A stretch of 64,000 bases of DNA. Source: JAAYJR01 sp964545315 (lineage in GTDB: Bacteria > Bacteroidota > Bacteroidia > Bacteroidales > Prolixibacteraceae). Positions within the stretch are counted from its first letter, which is position 1. Each line of letters begins with the position of its first letter. The notes under the pieces were generated by a model. That model ran no database searches. It was not told where the DNA came from and saw nothing but the letters and a program-made list of their open reading frames with translations. Of this stretch, positions 15,235-24,528 are shown one piece after another. The position numbers were made by a program, and so were the translations under genes. The stretch lies in NCBI GenBank assembly GCA_964545315.1, contig CAZJGI010000009.1, forward strand, positions 10,405-74,404. Reading direction: 5' to 3'.

Positions 15235-17136
15235 ATGGCACATGAGGGATTAAAATCATTTATAAAGGTGCTTGAGAACAGCAATGAGTTGATCCGTATC
15301 AAAAGCTTTGCTGATCCTGATCTTATGATTACTGAAATTACTGACCGCTTTTCGAAACAAGAAAAGGGTGGTAAAGCTTTATTATTTGAAAATACGGGTA
15401 CAGAATTTCCTTTGCTCATTAATGCGATGGGCTCTGAGAAACGGATAGTTCTTGCTTTAAGCAGGGAGTCCCTTATCGACATAGAGAATGAGATTGAAGG
15501 ATTATTTTCAAATCTCTTACAGCCTCGTGATAATTTTTGGGACAAATTAAAACTATTGCCCCGCCTTAAAGAGGTTTCTTCCTGGCTGCCGGTAAAGTTG
15601 AAAAGGAGGGGGGCATGCCAGGAGTTTATTATGGATAAACCGGATCTGGGCCGGTTACCTGTATTGAAGTGTTGGCCTGCCGATGGCGGTAAGTTTATTA
15701 CTCTCCCTTGTGTGCATACAGTAGATCCGGAAACTAATATACCAAACCTGGGAATGTACAGGATGCAGGTTTTTGGTTCTGACAGTACCGGGATGCACTG
15801 GCATAAGCATAAAACAGGAGCTTCTCATTTTGAAAAATATAAAAAGCTTGGAAGGAAAATGCCTGTAAGTGTTGTCCTGGGAGGTGACCCTGTTTATACG
15901 TACGCCGCTACAGCTCCTTTGCCTGAAAATATTGATGAATATATACTTGCAGGATTTTTGAGAAGAAAATCAGTAAATCTGGTTAAGTGCCTTACTAATG
16001 ATATCTTTGTCCCTGATGATTCTGATTTTGTCATTGAAGGATATATTGATCCCTCTGAGGACTTTATCCCTGAAGGACCATTTGGCGATCATACGGGATT
16101 TTATTCCCTTGCCGATTACTATCCCTGCTTTCATGTAACATTCATTACATATCGCAGGAATGCTGTATACCCGGCTACAATTGTTGGTATTCCCCCAATG
16201 GAAGATGCATATATAGGAAAAGCTACTGAACGGATTTTTCTTAAACCTCTGACATTAACGATGGTTCCTGAATTGAAGGATATGAGACTTCCCTTCACTG
16301 GTGTGGCTCATAATTTTGCGGTTGTAAAAATAGCTAAAAGTTATCCCGGACAGGCCGTGAAAGTGATGCATGCATTATGGGGTGCCGGTCAGATGATGTT
16401 CAATAAAATTTTGATAATTACAGATGAAACAGTGAACATACATGATAATAAAGCAATGATTGATGTCTTTTCCCGAAATTTCCATCCACAATATAGTTTG
16501 CATTTTTCAAAAGGCCCTTTAGATATTTTAGATCATTCATCAGCACGATTTTCATTTGGTTCCAAGTTGTGCATCGACCTGACCAGGCCTTTCCCTGAAG
16601 AGATACACGGGAAAAGGGAATCAGACACTTTTCTTTTCGGCCCGGGCAGGGATGATTTTGCAATTGCAGAAGCGGTTTGTGGGTACCGTAATTTGTTGGA
16701 AGAGATGAATCTGCCTGTACTTATTCTGAATATTCAAAAATATAGCGGTTTTTCATTTAAAGATTTGGAAATGAAGCTATCGAAGATAAAGGCTCTTGGT
16801 GCAGTGAAGGCAGTAATTTTTTTTGATGAAGGAGTTGATACGGAAGACTCAGACCTCCTTCTGTGGCTAATTGGGGGCAATATTGATCCTGAAAGAGATA
16901 TCAGGTTACTTAAAATGAATCAGAATAATCATGTAATGCTGGTTGATGCTACAGTAAAAACCGGAGAACATGACCAGTTCTCCCGTGAATGGCCTAATGT
17001 AGTTGTTATGGATGATAAAACTATTGCAAGGACTGACAGTATTTGGGCATCATTGGGATTAGGACATTTTATTCCAAGTCCATCCATAAAATACAGATCT
17101 TTGGTAAGGGGAAGCGGAGCTGTAAGAGGTGAATAA
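15235..17136 (+). CDS. UbiD family decarboxylase
   Basis: 633 residues from the ATG at 15235; an in-frame TTG at 15175 adds 20 AT-rich-encoded residues and is unlikely. Active-site segments of UbiD enzymes are present: NLGMYRMQVF (R176), MHWHKHKTGA, and PEGPFGDHTGFY (E280, D285). These enzymes use prenylated FMN made by UbiX for reversible decarboxylation of aromatic or alpha,beta-unsaturated acids. The length and a long C-terminal domain fit the group annotated as menaquinone or polyprenyl-hydroxybenzoate decarboxylases in Bacteroidota, but general aromatic decarboxylation is equally possible. No ubiX is next to it. It converges on korB. Confidence 0.85.
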   Translation: MAHEGLKSFIKVLENSNELIRIKSFADPDLMITEITDRFSKQEKGGKALLFENTGTEFPLLINAMGSEKRIVLALSRESLIDIENEIEGLFSNLLQPRDNFWDKLKLLPRLKEVSSWLPVKLKRRGACQEFIMDKPDLGRLPVLKCWPADGGKFITLPCVHTVDPETNIPNLGMYRMQVFGSDSTGMHWHKHKTGASHFEKYKKLGRKMPVSVVLGGDPVYTYAATAPLPENIDEYILAGFLRRKSVNLVKCLTNDIFVPDDSDFVIEGYIDPSEDFIPEGPFGDHTGFYSLADYYPCFHVTFITYRRNAVYPATIVGIPPMEDAYIGKATERIFLKPLTLTMVPELKDMRLPFTGVAHNFAVVKIAKSYPGQAVKVMHALWGAGQMMFNKILIITDETVNIHDNKAMIDVFSRNFHPQYSLHFSKGPLDILDHSSARFSFGSKLCIDLTRPFPEEIHGKRESDTFLFGPGRDDFAIAEAVCGYRNLLEEMNLPVLILNIQKYSGFSFKDLEMKLSKIKALGAVKAVIFFDEGVDTEDSDLLLWLIGGNIDPERDIRLLKMNQNNHVMLVDATVKTGEHDQFSREWPNVVVMDDKTIARTDSIWASLGLGHFIPSPSIKYRSLVRGSGAVRGE

Positions 17137-17204
17137 TTACTGTTCTGTGGATATTTAATTACAGGCCAGACGTATAATTTAGTTTTTAAGGCTTTTTTTC
17201 AGGT

Positions 17205-18236
17205 TTATTCATTTCGATGGTTATTGTTTATTTCCCATGTATTGCCTGATCTGAGGAGTTCGTCTATACACCTTATTTTGCGTGATTTTTGAATGGTTTT
17301 AATTTGTTTTTCCATTTCATTATCATAGACAAGAGCTTCAACTTTCCTGATAACACCCATAGCTACCGGAAAATCGGGTAGTTCCATATTAATAAGTGCT
17401 AAATGTAGGGATGGATCAGTTTCAGAAGCATCATGTACGAGGATATCATTAATGGTAATATTGTTATTGTTTAACTCAACAACCTTCAATTTTCCATCCT
17501 TTAAAGATAATCCCTTTTGATTGTTAGAGCCGAATAACATTGGTTCGCCGTGTCGAAGAATTATCTGTCTGTCTGCTTTATGTTCCGGGTCAGTAATTTT
17601 TTGATGCACCCCGCCATTAAAGATAACACAATTTTGTAGCACTTCGACCACAGATGTACCTTTATGCATGGCAGCCTCCTTTAAAACCATTTCCCCGAGT
17701 TTGAGATTAATGTCAATCGTTCTGGCAAAAAAAGTTCCCCTTGCGCCAATCACAAGTTGTCCGGGTATAAACGGGTCTTCAATAGTACCAAAAGGAGATG
17801 TTTTACTGATGAAGTTTCTCTCTGAGGTGGGTGAAAACTGTCCTTTGGTAAGTCCGTAAATCCGGTTATTGAATAGTATTATATTGAGATCGAAGTTTCT
17901 TCTTATAGTGTGAATAAAATGGTTACCTCCGATTGCCATTGCATCACCGTCACCAGTAATTACCCAAACATTTAATCCGGGATTTGCCATTTTTACACCT
18001 GAAGCAACTGCAGTTGCCCTTCCATGGATAGTGTGGAACCCAAAGGTACTCATGTAATAGGGAAATCGCGAAGAACATCCGATACCTGATATAACAGCGA
18101 AGTTTTCTTTTGGTATACCAAGATCAGCCATTGTTTTCTGAACTTCATTCATTATAGCATAGTTGCCACATCCCGGGCACCATCGTATTTCATTTTCGCT
18201 CTTAAAATCTTTTACAGAATATTTTATTTCAACCAT
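17205..18236 (-). CDS. korB: 2-oxoacid:ferredoxin oxidoreductase, beta subunit
   Basis: 343 residues. CPGCG (C19, C22), GIGCSSR and a later Cys in LQNCVIF are candidate ligands for the single 4Fe-4S cluster. The thiamine-pyrophosphate motif runs from GDGDAMAIGG to NN (near residue 96-125). With KorA it forms the two-subunit enzyme that oxidises 2-oxoglutarate (or another 2-oxoacid) with CoA to the acyl-CoA, reducing ferredoxin, and can run in the carboxylating direction. No delta (ferredoxin-like) or separate gamma subunit is nearby, as usual for this type. It begins eight bases after korA. Substrate choice is by family resemblance. Confidence 0.9.
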   Translation of the reverse strand: MVEIKYSVKDFKSENEIRWCPGCGNYAIMNEVQKTMADLGIPKENFAVISGIGCSSRFPYYMSTFGFHTIHGRATAVASGVKMANPGLNVWVITGDGDAMAIGGNHFIHTIRRNFDLNIILFNNRIYGLTKGQFSPTSERNFISKTSPFGTIEDPFIPGQLVIGARGTFFARTIDINLKLGEMVLKEAAMHKGTSVVEVLQNCVIFNGGVHQKITDPEHKADRQIILRHGEPMLFGSNNQKGLSLKDGKLKVVELNNNNITINDILVHDASETDPSLHLALINMELPDFPVAMGVIRKVEALVYDNEMEKQIKTIQKSRKIRCIDELLRSGNTWEINNNHRNE

Positions 18237-18244
18237 AATAATTA

Positions 18245-20077
18245 CTAAAATAGTTTTTCTATCTCGCTTACCAACTCATCAACAGTAAAAGGTAATCCGT
18301 TGACCTTATTAAACCGGGAGTATTTAAATTCAGGAAGCTGGCCCCTCAGATAAATTACAAATTGACCCATATTTAATTCACAAACTATTATTTTTTTAAA
18401 TTTCCCAAATACTGACCTGGTATTTTCCGGAAGTGGTTTGATATAGTTGAAATGAGCAAGGCTTACACTTTTACCTTTCAGTCGCAGTTCATAAACAGCA
18501 CTAAAAAGGTGTCCGTAGGTTCCTCCCCAGCCTACGACAAGAATGTCTCCCTGATCATCCCCCGTGATAGTCAGAGGGGGAATTACAGTTGCAATTTTTT
18601 GGATTTTTTCTTCACGTGTAATAGTATTTTCCTGATGAATTTCCGGGTAATAACTTACTGCACCATCGATGGTTTTTTCAAGGCCTCCTATCCGGTGCTC
18701 GAATCCGGCCATTCCCGGGAAAGCCCATTCCCTGAAGAGAAATTGTTCATCTCTTTTATAAGCCTTAAAATCAGCAGGATTTTTTGCGATACGAGGCACT
18801 ATCGGCGGCAGTTCTTCCAGGCTGGGTATTTTCCAGGGTTCACTGCCGTTGGCCAGGAAACCATCTGAAAGCAGAATTACCGGGGTCATATGCTCAATAG
18901 CTAATTTAGCTGCCATATAAGCATATATAAAGCAATCGGAAGGAGTGCTGGCGGATATTACAACCACAGGACTTTCTCCGTTACGGCCGTAAAGAGACTG
19001 AAGAAGGTCAGACTGCTCGGTTTTTGTAGGGAGCCCTGTTGAAGGGCCTCCCCTTTGTACATCTACAATAACAATCGGCAATTCTGCCATTACAGCCAGC
19101 CCTATAGCTTCGGATTTAAGGGCCAGCCCGGGGCCGGATGTTGTGGTAACAGCAAGATCGCCTGCAAAGGCCGCCCCAAGGGCCGAAGTAATCCCTGCAA
19201 TCTCATCTTCTGCCTGGTATGTCTTTACACCTAAGTCTTTCCTTTCAGATAATGCAACCAATATGTCTGTCGCAGGTGTTATGGGGTATGAACCTGCGAA
19301 AAGCTCCAGTCCGGCCTTTTCTGCCGCTGCAATGAAGCCCCAGGCAGTGGCAATATTACCGCTGACATTGCGATAGATGCCATTCTCAATGTTGGCATGA
19401 TGAATGATATAACTTGGGGTCATGTGCTGCATATTAAGGCCATAATTATAACCGCTGTGCAGAACTTTAATATTTGATTTGATAAGGACTGACTTATGAG
19501 AAAACTTCTCTTTAATATATTCCTCAACATACTGAAGTGGCCTGTTGAACATCCAGCAAACCAATCCCAGTGCGAACATATTTTTACTACGGGTTATACT
19601 TTTATTGTCAAGGTCGAAATCTTTTAATACCTCTTTTGTGAGGCTGGTAATAGGAATAGGTATCCTGCGGTAATCATCCATTTTACATTCCGTAAAAGGA
19701 TCATCAGTGATAATTTCAGCTTTTCTGAAGTTTTTTTCGTTAAAAGTATCTGAATCGTATATTATTATTCCTCCGGGATTCATGGATTTAGCATTGGCTT
19801 TCAGGGCAGCCGGATTCATTGCAATTAAAACATGCGCATAATCACCAGGTGTTTTTATTATCCTTTGTCCAAAGTGTACCTGAAACCCTGATACACCTCC
19901 GACGGTACCCTGAGGTGCCCTTATTTCTGCAGGATAATCTGGGAAGGTTGAGATATCATTGCCTAGTTGTGCAGTGGCATCTGAAAAAAGAGTGCCTGTG
20001 AGTTGCATCCCATCCCCTGAATCTCCGGCAAACCTTACTGTTACCTCTTCAAGCTTTATAACTTGTGGATGTCTCAT
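18245..20077 (-). CDS. korA: 2-oxoacid:ferredoxin oxidoreductase, fused gamma-alpha subunit
   Basis: 610 residues. The first ~190 residues are the gamma domain (FAGDSGDGMQLTG near the start), and the rest is the alpha domain, with GSYPITPATDI (~265), QAEDEIAGI and TTSGPGLALKSE (~305) that close over thiamine pyrophosphate bound by KorB. The fused gamma-alpha order is typical of KorAB enzymes that supply succinyl-CoA and reduced ferredoxin in anaerobic Bacteroidota. The gene has a 260-base upstream gap with a palindrome and two -7-like elements, so it is likely the first gene of a two-gene operon. Confidence 0.9.
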   Translation of the reverse strand: MRHPQVIKLEEVTVRFAGDSGDGMQLTGTLFSDATAQLGNDISTFPDYPAEIRAPQGTVGGVSGFQVHFGQRIIKTPGDYAHVLIAMNPAALKANAKSMNPGGIIIYDSDTFNEKNFRKAEIITDDPFTECKMDDYRRIPIPITSLTKEVLKDFDLDNKSITRSKNMFALGLVCWMFNRPLQYVEEYIKEKFSHKSVLIKSNIKVLHSGYNYGLNMQHMTPSYIIHHANIENGIYRNVSGNIATAWGFIAAAEKAGLELFAGSYPITPATDILVALSERKDLGVKTYQAEDEIAGITSALGAAFAGDLAVTTTSGPGLALKSEAIGLAVMAELPIVIVDVQRGGPSTGLPTKTEQSDLLQSLYGRNGESPVVVISASTPSDCFIYAYMAAKLAIEHMTPVILLSDGFLANGSEPWKIPSLEELPPIVPRIAKNPADFKAYKRDEQFLFREWAFPGMAGFEHRIGGLEKTIDGAVSYYPEIHQENTITREEKIQKIATVIPPLTITGDDQGDILVVGWGGTYGHLFSAVYELRLKGKSVSLAHFNYIKPLPENTRSVFGKFKKIIVCELNMGQFVIYLRGQLPEFKYSRFNKVNGLPFTVDELVSEIEKLF

Positions 20078-20122
20078 ACTGGTATGTTTATTTTAAATTC
20101 TCTGTTAAAAGAAAAAACGACC

Positions 20123-20146
20123 CTGAATTTTATTCTTAAAATTCAG
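20123..20146. promoter_or_regulatory. 10-bp palindrome in the korA leader
   Basis: CTGAATTTTA, four bases, TAAAATTCAG: a perfect inverted repeat 46-69 bases upstream of the korA ATG and just downstream of possible -7 elements. It could be an operator or an RNA hairpin. No family assignment. Confidence 0.4.
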
Positions 20147-20169
20147 AATCGATTATGCTTTGCAGATGT

Positions 20170-20190
20170 CAAATTTAAATGTCAAAATTA
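20170..20190 (-). promoter_or_regulatory. two -7-like elements upstream of korA
   Basis: On the minus strand TAAATTTG (20170-20177) and TAATTTTG (20183-20190) both match TAnnTTTG. Neither has a clear TTTG 19 bases upstream. They lie ~95-110 bases before korA. Confidence 0.35.
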
Positions 20191-20337
20191 ACTATTATTA
20201 CTGTAAATAAATTTAAATCAGTTAAAAAAGATATTTCCCTGATAAAATCATATGACTTTTTTCATATTCACTTTCTTTTTACAAAAAGTTTTCCTTTTTT
20301 CGTGAAAAAATTAAATTAGTTTTAAAAATCCATAAAC

Positions 20338-21618
20338 ATGAATAATGTAACATCGAATGTAGGGAATAGGAATTCTTTTATGCTGCCAATGATAATTATT
20401 AGCAGCCTGTTTTTTATTTTTGGTTTTGTGACATGGCTTAATGGTATTTTAATACCATACTTAAAAATCGCATGTCAGCTTTCTGATTTTCAGGCTCTCC
20501 TGGTAGCCTTTGCATTTTATATATCATACACTGTAATGGCGCTTCCTTCAGCCTGGGTATTGAATAAAACCGGATTGAAAAGTGGGATGATGATAGGATT
20601 ATGGATAATGGCACTCGGAACAATTATTTTTATTCCTGCTGCCCTTTCAAGGACCTACTCTATTTTTCTTTTAGGGCTTTTTGTTATGGGCACCGGACTG
20701 GCGTTGCTTCAAACAGCATCGAATCCTTATGTTACTATCATGGGTCCCCGCGAGAGTGCAGCAAGAAGAATAAGTATCCTGGGTATCTGTAATAAATTTG
20801 CAGGTGCAATTGCTCCGCTGATTTTAGCTTATTATATCCTGAGTGACGGTGACGCTTTTGTTGCATCACTTGCAAATATGAGTGAAGTTGAGCAAACTGC
20901 TGCCCTGGATGAATTGGCCAGAAGGGTTATTAATCCTTATATCGTGATGACTGTAATCCTTTTTGTGCTTGGCGGAATAGTAAGACTTTCAGGTCTGCCT
21001 GATCTGGAAATGGAATCTGAAGAAGATGCAAGTGTTGATCAGCTTGCTGCTGTGAAGAAAAATATTTTTGCCTACCCACACCTTATTCTTGGTGTTATAA
21101 CTTTGTTTTTTTATGTCGGAGTGGAGGTGATTGCCGGAGATACAATTATCAGGTACGGCCTTTCTTTAGGAATTGAGATGAGCCAGGCCAAAGCATTTAC
21201 ATCATACACAATGGCAACAATGGTATTAGGATATATTATTGGCATATTATTAATCCCAAAGTATATGTCACAGAGGTTTGCACTCCAGGCATCTGCTATA
21301 CTGGGCCTTATCTTTGCCATGGGAGCTATATTTACATCAGGTTTTGTTTCAGTAATTTTTGTTGCATTGTTCGGACTTTCAAATGCATTGGTATGGCCGG
21401 CTGTCTGGCCTCTGGCCCTGCATAACCTCGGGAAACACCTTAAGACCGGTTCAGCCTTACTGATAATGGCAATTGCCGGTGGAGCAATCATCCCGCTGAT
21501 TTGGGGTTCACTTTCTGACAGCATAGGTTCTCAAAATGCTTACTGGATAGTTGTTCCATGTTATCTGGTCATACTCTTTTATTCTGTAAAAGGATATAAA
21601 CTAAAAAGCTGGAGTTAA
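20338..21618 (+). CDS. sugar MFS transporter, FucP/GluP-NagP family
   Basis: 426 residues with twelve transmembrane segments. FFIFGFVTWLNGILIPYLK at the N-terminus (residues ~24-42) and QTASNPYVTIMGP (~125-137) are signature segments of the fucose/glucose-galactose permease group of the major facilitator superfamily. These import a hexose or N-acetylhexosamine with protons. The following two genes encode a sugar-phosphate nucleotidyltransferase-like protein and an anomeric N-acetylhexosamine kinase-like protein, which points to uptake of an amino sugar rather than fucose. Substrate is inferred from context. Confidence 0.85.
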   Translation: MNNVTSNVGNRNSFMLPMIIISSLFFIFGFVTWLNGILIPYLKIACQLSDFQALLVAFAFYISYTVMALPSAWVLNKTGLKSGMMIGLWIMALGTIIFIPAALSRTYSIFLLGLFVMGTGLALLQTASNPYVTIMGPRESAARRISILGICNKFAGAIAPLILAYYILSDGDAFVASLANMSEVEQTAALDELARRVINPYIVMTVILFVLGGIVRLSGLPDLEMESEEDASVDQLAAVKKNIFAYPHLILGVITLFFYVGVEVIAGDTIIRYGLSLGIEMSQAKAFTSYTMATMVLGYIIGILLIPKYMSQRFALQASAILGLIFAMGAIFTSGFVSVIFVALFGLSNALVWPAVWPLALHNLGKHLKTGSALLIMAIAGGAIIPLIWGSLSDSIGSQNAYWIVVPCYLVILFYSVKGYKLKSWS

Positions 21619-21641
21619 TTTAAAATTATTTTTTAAAATAT

Positions 21642-21675
21642 GGCAGTTTGGTTAGTTAATCAAACTGTCCTTTAT
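21642..21675 (+). terminator. stem-loop between the transporter and nucleotidyltransferase genes
   Basis: Nine-base stem (GGCAGTTTG / CAAACTGTC with one G-T pair) and a 10-base loop, followed by a weak T-rich tract. It may reduce read-through into the two downstream genes. Confidence 0.4.
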
Positions 21676-21697
21676 TTTAACTGTTAAAATTTTTTAT

Positions 21698-22597
21698 ATG
21701 AAACCAACCCTGTTAATTCTGGCCGCCGGCATGGGCAGTCGATATGGAGGCCTGAAGCAGGTTGAGCCAGTCGGCCCTAACGGTGAGGTAATTATCGATT
21801 ATTCAATTTATGATGCAATAAGGGCAGGATTCGGTAAAGTCATTTTCGTTATCCGGAAATGCTTTGCAGATGAGTTTAAAGAAATTTTCGATTCCAAACT
21901 GAAAGGTAAGATAGAAATTGAATATGTTTATCAGGAACTTGAGTACCTTCCTCCGGGTTATAATGTACCTCCTGAAAGAGAAAAGCCATGGGGAACAGCA
22001 CATGCCATCCTGGTTACCAAAAATGTTATTAAGGAACCTTTCTGCCAACTTAATGCGGATGACTTTTACGGATATAATGCATTCAGGGTAATGGCAGAAT
22101 TTCTGACAAGACCACTGAAACCATACGAATATTCAATGGTCGGGTATAAACTGAAAAATACATTATCTGACTTTGGAAGCGTTTCCAGAGGTATTTGTGA
22201 GGTCGACGAAAATAATTATCTGCAAAAGATCGTCGAAACAGTGAAAATTTTAAAAGAGGATAGCCGTATTGCCTCTTATGAGCCAGGTTGCCAGGTTAAA
22301 TATCTTTCAGGTGAGGAGAATGTATCAATGAATATTTGGGGATTTCAGCCTGATATCTTTGATATTCTGGAAGAGAAATTTATTAAGTTCCTAAATGAAA
22401 ATATTCATTTGCCCAAAGCTGAGATATTTATTCCATCAGTCGTTTTTGATATTATTTCTGAAGGTAGTGCGAAAGTGGAGGTGTTGAAGGCTGACTCTCC
22501 ATGGTTCGGGGTCACATATAAAGAGGATACACCTATTGTGATATCAAAGATTAAAAAGCTGATTGATGATGGTTTGTATCCTGAAAAACTTTTTTAA
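21698..22597 (+). CDS. sugar nucleotidyltransferase-like protein
   Basis: 299 residues. The N-terminal LLILAAGMGSRYGG and LKQ segment (residues 5-20) is the NTP-binding loop of sugar-1-phosphate nucleotidyltransferases, and QLNADDFYG (around 112-120) carries the metal-binding Asp. It is somewhat longer than the core Rossmann domain. Such enzymes join UTP or another NTP to a sugar-1-phosphate. Its place between a sugar permease and a NahK-like kinase, with eleven bases to the kinase gene, suggests that it activates the sugar-1-phosphate produced by the kinase. The specific sugar is not determined. Confidence 0.8.
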   Translation: MKPTLLILAAGMGSRYGGLKQVEPVGPNGEVIIDYSIYDAIRAGFGKVIFVIRKCFADEFKEIFDSKLKGKIEIEYVYQELEYLPPGYNVPPEREKPWGTAHAILVTKNVIKEPFCQLNADDFYGYNAFRVMAEFLTRPLKPYEYSMVGYKLKNTLSDFGSVSRGICEVDENNYLQKIVETVKILKEDSRIASYEPGCQVKYLSGEENVSMNIWGFQPDIFDILEEKFIKFLNENIHLPKAEIFIPSVVFDIISEGSAKVEVLKADSPWFGVTYKEDTPIVISKIKKLIDDGLYPEKLF

Positions 22598-22608
22598 CAA
22601 GTGAAGTT

Positions 22609-23697
22609 ATGAATAAGGATTTGAGATCAATTGCCGAAAAGTTCAGACTGGAAGCGACGGTTAAGGAGGTTGTCTCTTTAGGGGAAGGCTTTATTAATGA
22701 TACCTATATTGTCAGGACAGAAGAGGGGCAACCAACATATATATTACAAAGGAAGAATAAACGTGTTTTTTCACCTGTGCCGGCTATGATGGATAATATT
22801 CAGAAAGTATGCCTTCATATTAAAGCAAAGGTTAAAAAGGCTGGTGGAGATCCAATGAGAGAGGCAATGACAATTATTCCGGCAATTGACGGCAAATTAT
22901 ATCATATTGATGACTCCGGAGAGTATTGGGCTGTCAGCCTCTTTATTGATGATACTGTTGCTTATGAAGCGGCAGAAACTCCTGAACTGGCTTTTGCAGG
23001 TGGCAGGGGTATTGGTAAATTTCAGGCCCTGGTATCTGATTTGAAAGAACCCCTGGCAGATATCCTTCCCGGATTTCATAATATAAGAATAAGATATCAG
23101 CAATGGGATAAAGTTTTGAAGGAGGATCCTCTCGGACGAAAAGCTGATGTGAAGGAAGAGATCAGCTGGATTGAAAGCAGGAAGAAAGAGATGATGAAAT
23201 TTTGGGAAATGGTTGAAGACGGGATAATTCCGACCAGGGTAAGCCATAATGATACCAAGATAAACAATATACTCTTCGATCACAGGGGAGACGTGCTTTG
23301 TGTAATAGACCTTGATACTGTTATGAACAGTACTGTGTTAAATGATTTTGGCGATGCAATTCGGTACTATTCAAATACAGGCCTTGAGGATGATACCAAC
23401 CTTGATAATGTGTCTGCGAATATTGAAATATATGAGGCCTTTGCACGTGGATACCTTAAAGAAGCAATTTCTTTCCTTACTCCCAAAGAGATTGAATATC
23501 TTGCCTTTTCAGCAAGATACATTACATACGAACAGGTTTTACGCTTTTTAATGGACTATATCGACGGGGATAATTATTATAAAATCAAGTCGAAAGATCA
23601 TAACCTGGTAAGGACCAGGGCTCAATATAAACTTCTGACAAGTATGGAGGAGCAGTATGCCGGGATGCAGGAGATCATCAGGCAGATCATTTCTTAG
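22609..23697 (+). CDS. N-acetylhexosamine 1-kinase-like phosphotransferase
   Basis: 362 residues, the length of NahK (~360). It has an aminoglycoside-phosphotransferase-type fold: SLGEGFINDTY near residue 23, LQRKNKRVF with the ATP-binding Lys (46-54), the catalytic loop SHNDTKINN (212-220, with D215) and the metal-binding IDLD (233-236). NahK-type enzymes phosphorylate GlcNAc or GalNAc at C1, which would feed the adjacent nucleotidyltransferase. The stop codon overlaps the end of convergent murI by four bases. Confidence 0.8.
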   Translation: MNKDLRSIAEKFRLEATVKEVVSLGEGFINDTYIVRTEEGQPTYILQRKNKRVFSPVPAMMDNIQKVCLHIKAKVKKAGGDPMREAMTIIPAIDGKLYHIDDSGEYWAVSLFIDDTVAYEAAETPELAFAGGRGIGKFQALVSDLKEPLADILPGFHNIRIRYQQWDKVLKEDPLGRKADVKEEISWIESRKKEMMKFWEMVEDGIIPTRVSHNDTKINNILFDHRGDVLCVIDLDTVMNSTVLNDFGDAIRYYSNTGLEDDTNLDNVSANIEIYEAFARGYLKEAISFLTPKEIEYLAFSARYITYEQVLRFLMDYIDGDNYYKIKSKDHNLVRTRAQYKLLTSMEEQYAGMQEIIRQIIS

Positions 23698-24524
23698 CCT
23701 AAATGGATGGTTTCGGCACTAATTTGTTGTCCGAGAAAAAAAGCAGCTTTCTCATTAAAATTTTCCACTGACTCAGTCGTATGGTATTTAATCATGCGGT
23801 TTTTCGAAAGTCTGTTTTCAATCTCGGGATGCCTTTGCAGGTATAGTATTAGTTTCTCTGCTACTATTTCACCCTGTTCTACAATAGTTATATTTTCAGG
23901 GATATATTTTTTTATTAGTTTTATCAAAAGGGGGTAATGAGTACATCCCAGTATCAATGTATCCAGTTTTCTGTCCTTTTTTAGAATATTCTTTATATTT
24001 TTTTTAACGAAAAATCTTGCCCCTTTAGAATCTATCTCATTATTTTCCACGAGTGGTACCCATAATGGACATGCTTCCTGAACTACAGATATTATCTTGT
24101 TTCCGGACCATTTTTTCAGTTCTATCGGATACGACCCGGAAAGTACTGTCCCTGGGGTACCCAGAACCCCAACATGTCCGTTTTTTGTTATTTCGGTTAC
24201 TTTCTCAACACTCGGCCTGATTACTCCAAGTACTCTCTTTTCAGGGTCAATTTTCGGAAGGTCGATTTGTTGTATAGACCGCAAAGCTTTTGATGAGGCT
24301 GTATTACATGCAATAATAATTAATGGACAGTTCCGGGCGAACAGATATTTTACTGCTTCAACCGTATATTTATATACAACCTGAAAAGATCTTGTACCAT
24401 ATGGTGTGCGCGCATTATCTCCCAAATATAAAAAATCATGATCAGGAAGGTTTTTCATAAGTTCTTTTAAAACTGTTAAACCTCCGTATCCGGAATCAAA
24501 AACACCTATAGGAGCAAAATTCAT
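23694..24524 (-). CDS. murI: glutamate racemase
   Basis: 276 residues. GVFDSGYGGLTVLKEL (residues 7-22) supplies the Asp-Ser start of the active site; the two catalytic cysteines are in CNTASS (near 75) and GCTHYPLL (near 190). The enzyme converts L- to D-glutamate for peptidoglycan in the cytoplasm. In this lineage it usually follows the bamA-ompH-ompH genes; here glycogen synthase is placed just upstream, with only four bases between its stop and the murI ATG. Full length and intact. Confidence 0.95.
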   Translation of the reverse strand: MNFAPIGVFDSGYGGLTVLKELMKNLPDHDFLYLGDNARTPYGTRSFQVVYKYTVEAVKYLFARNCPLIIIACNTASSKALRSIQQIDLPKIDPEKRVLGVIRPSVEKVTEITKNGHVGVLGTPGTVLSGSYPIELKKWSGNKIISVVQEACPLWVPLVENNEIDSKGARFFVKKNIKNILKKDRKLDTLILGCTHYPLLIKLIKKYIPENITIVEQGEIVAEKLILYLQRHPEIENRLSKNRMIKYHTTESVENFNEKAAFFLGQQISAETIHLG

Positions 24525-24528
24525 ATGG

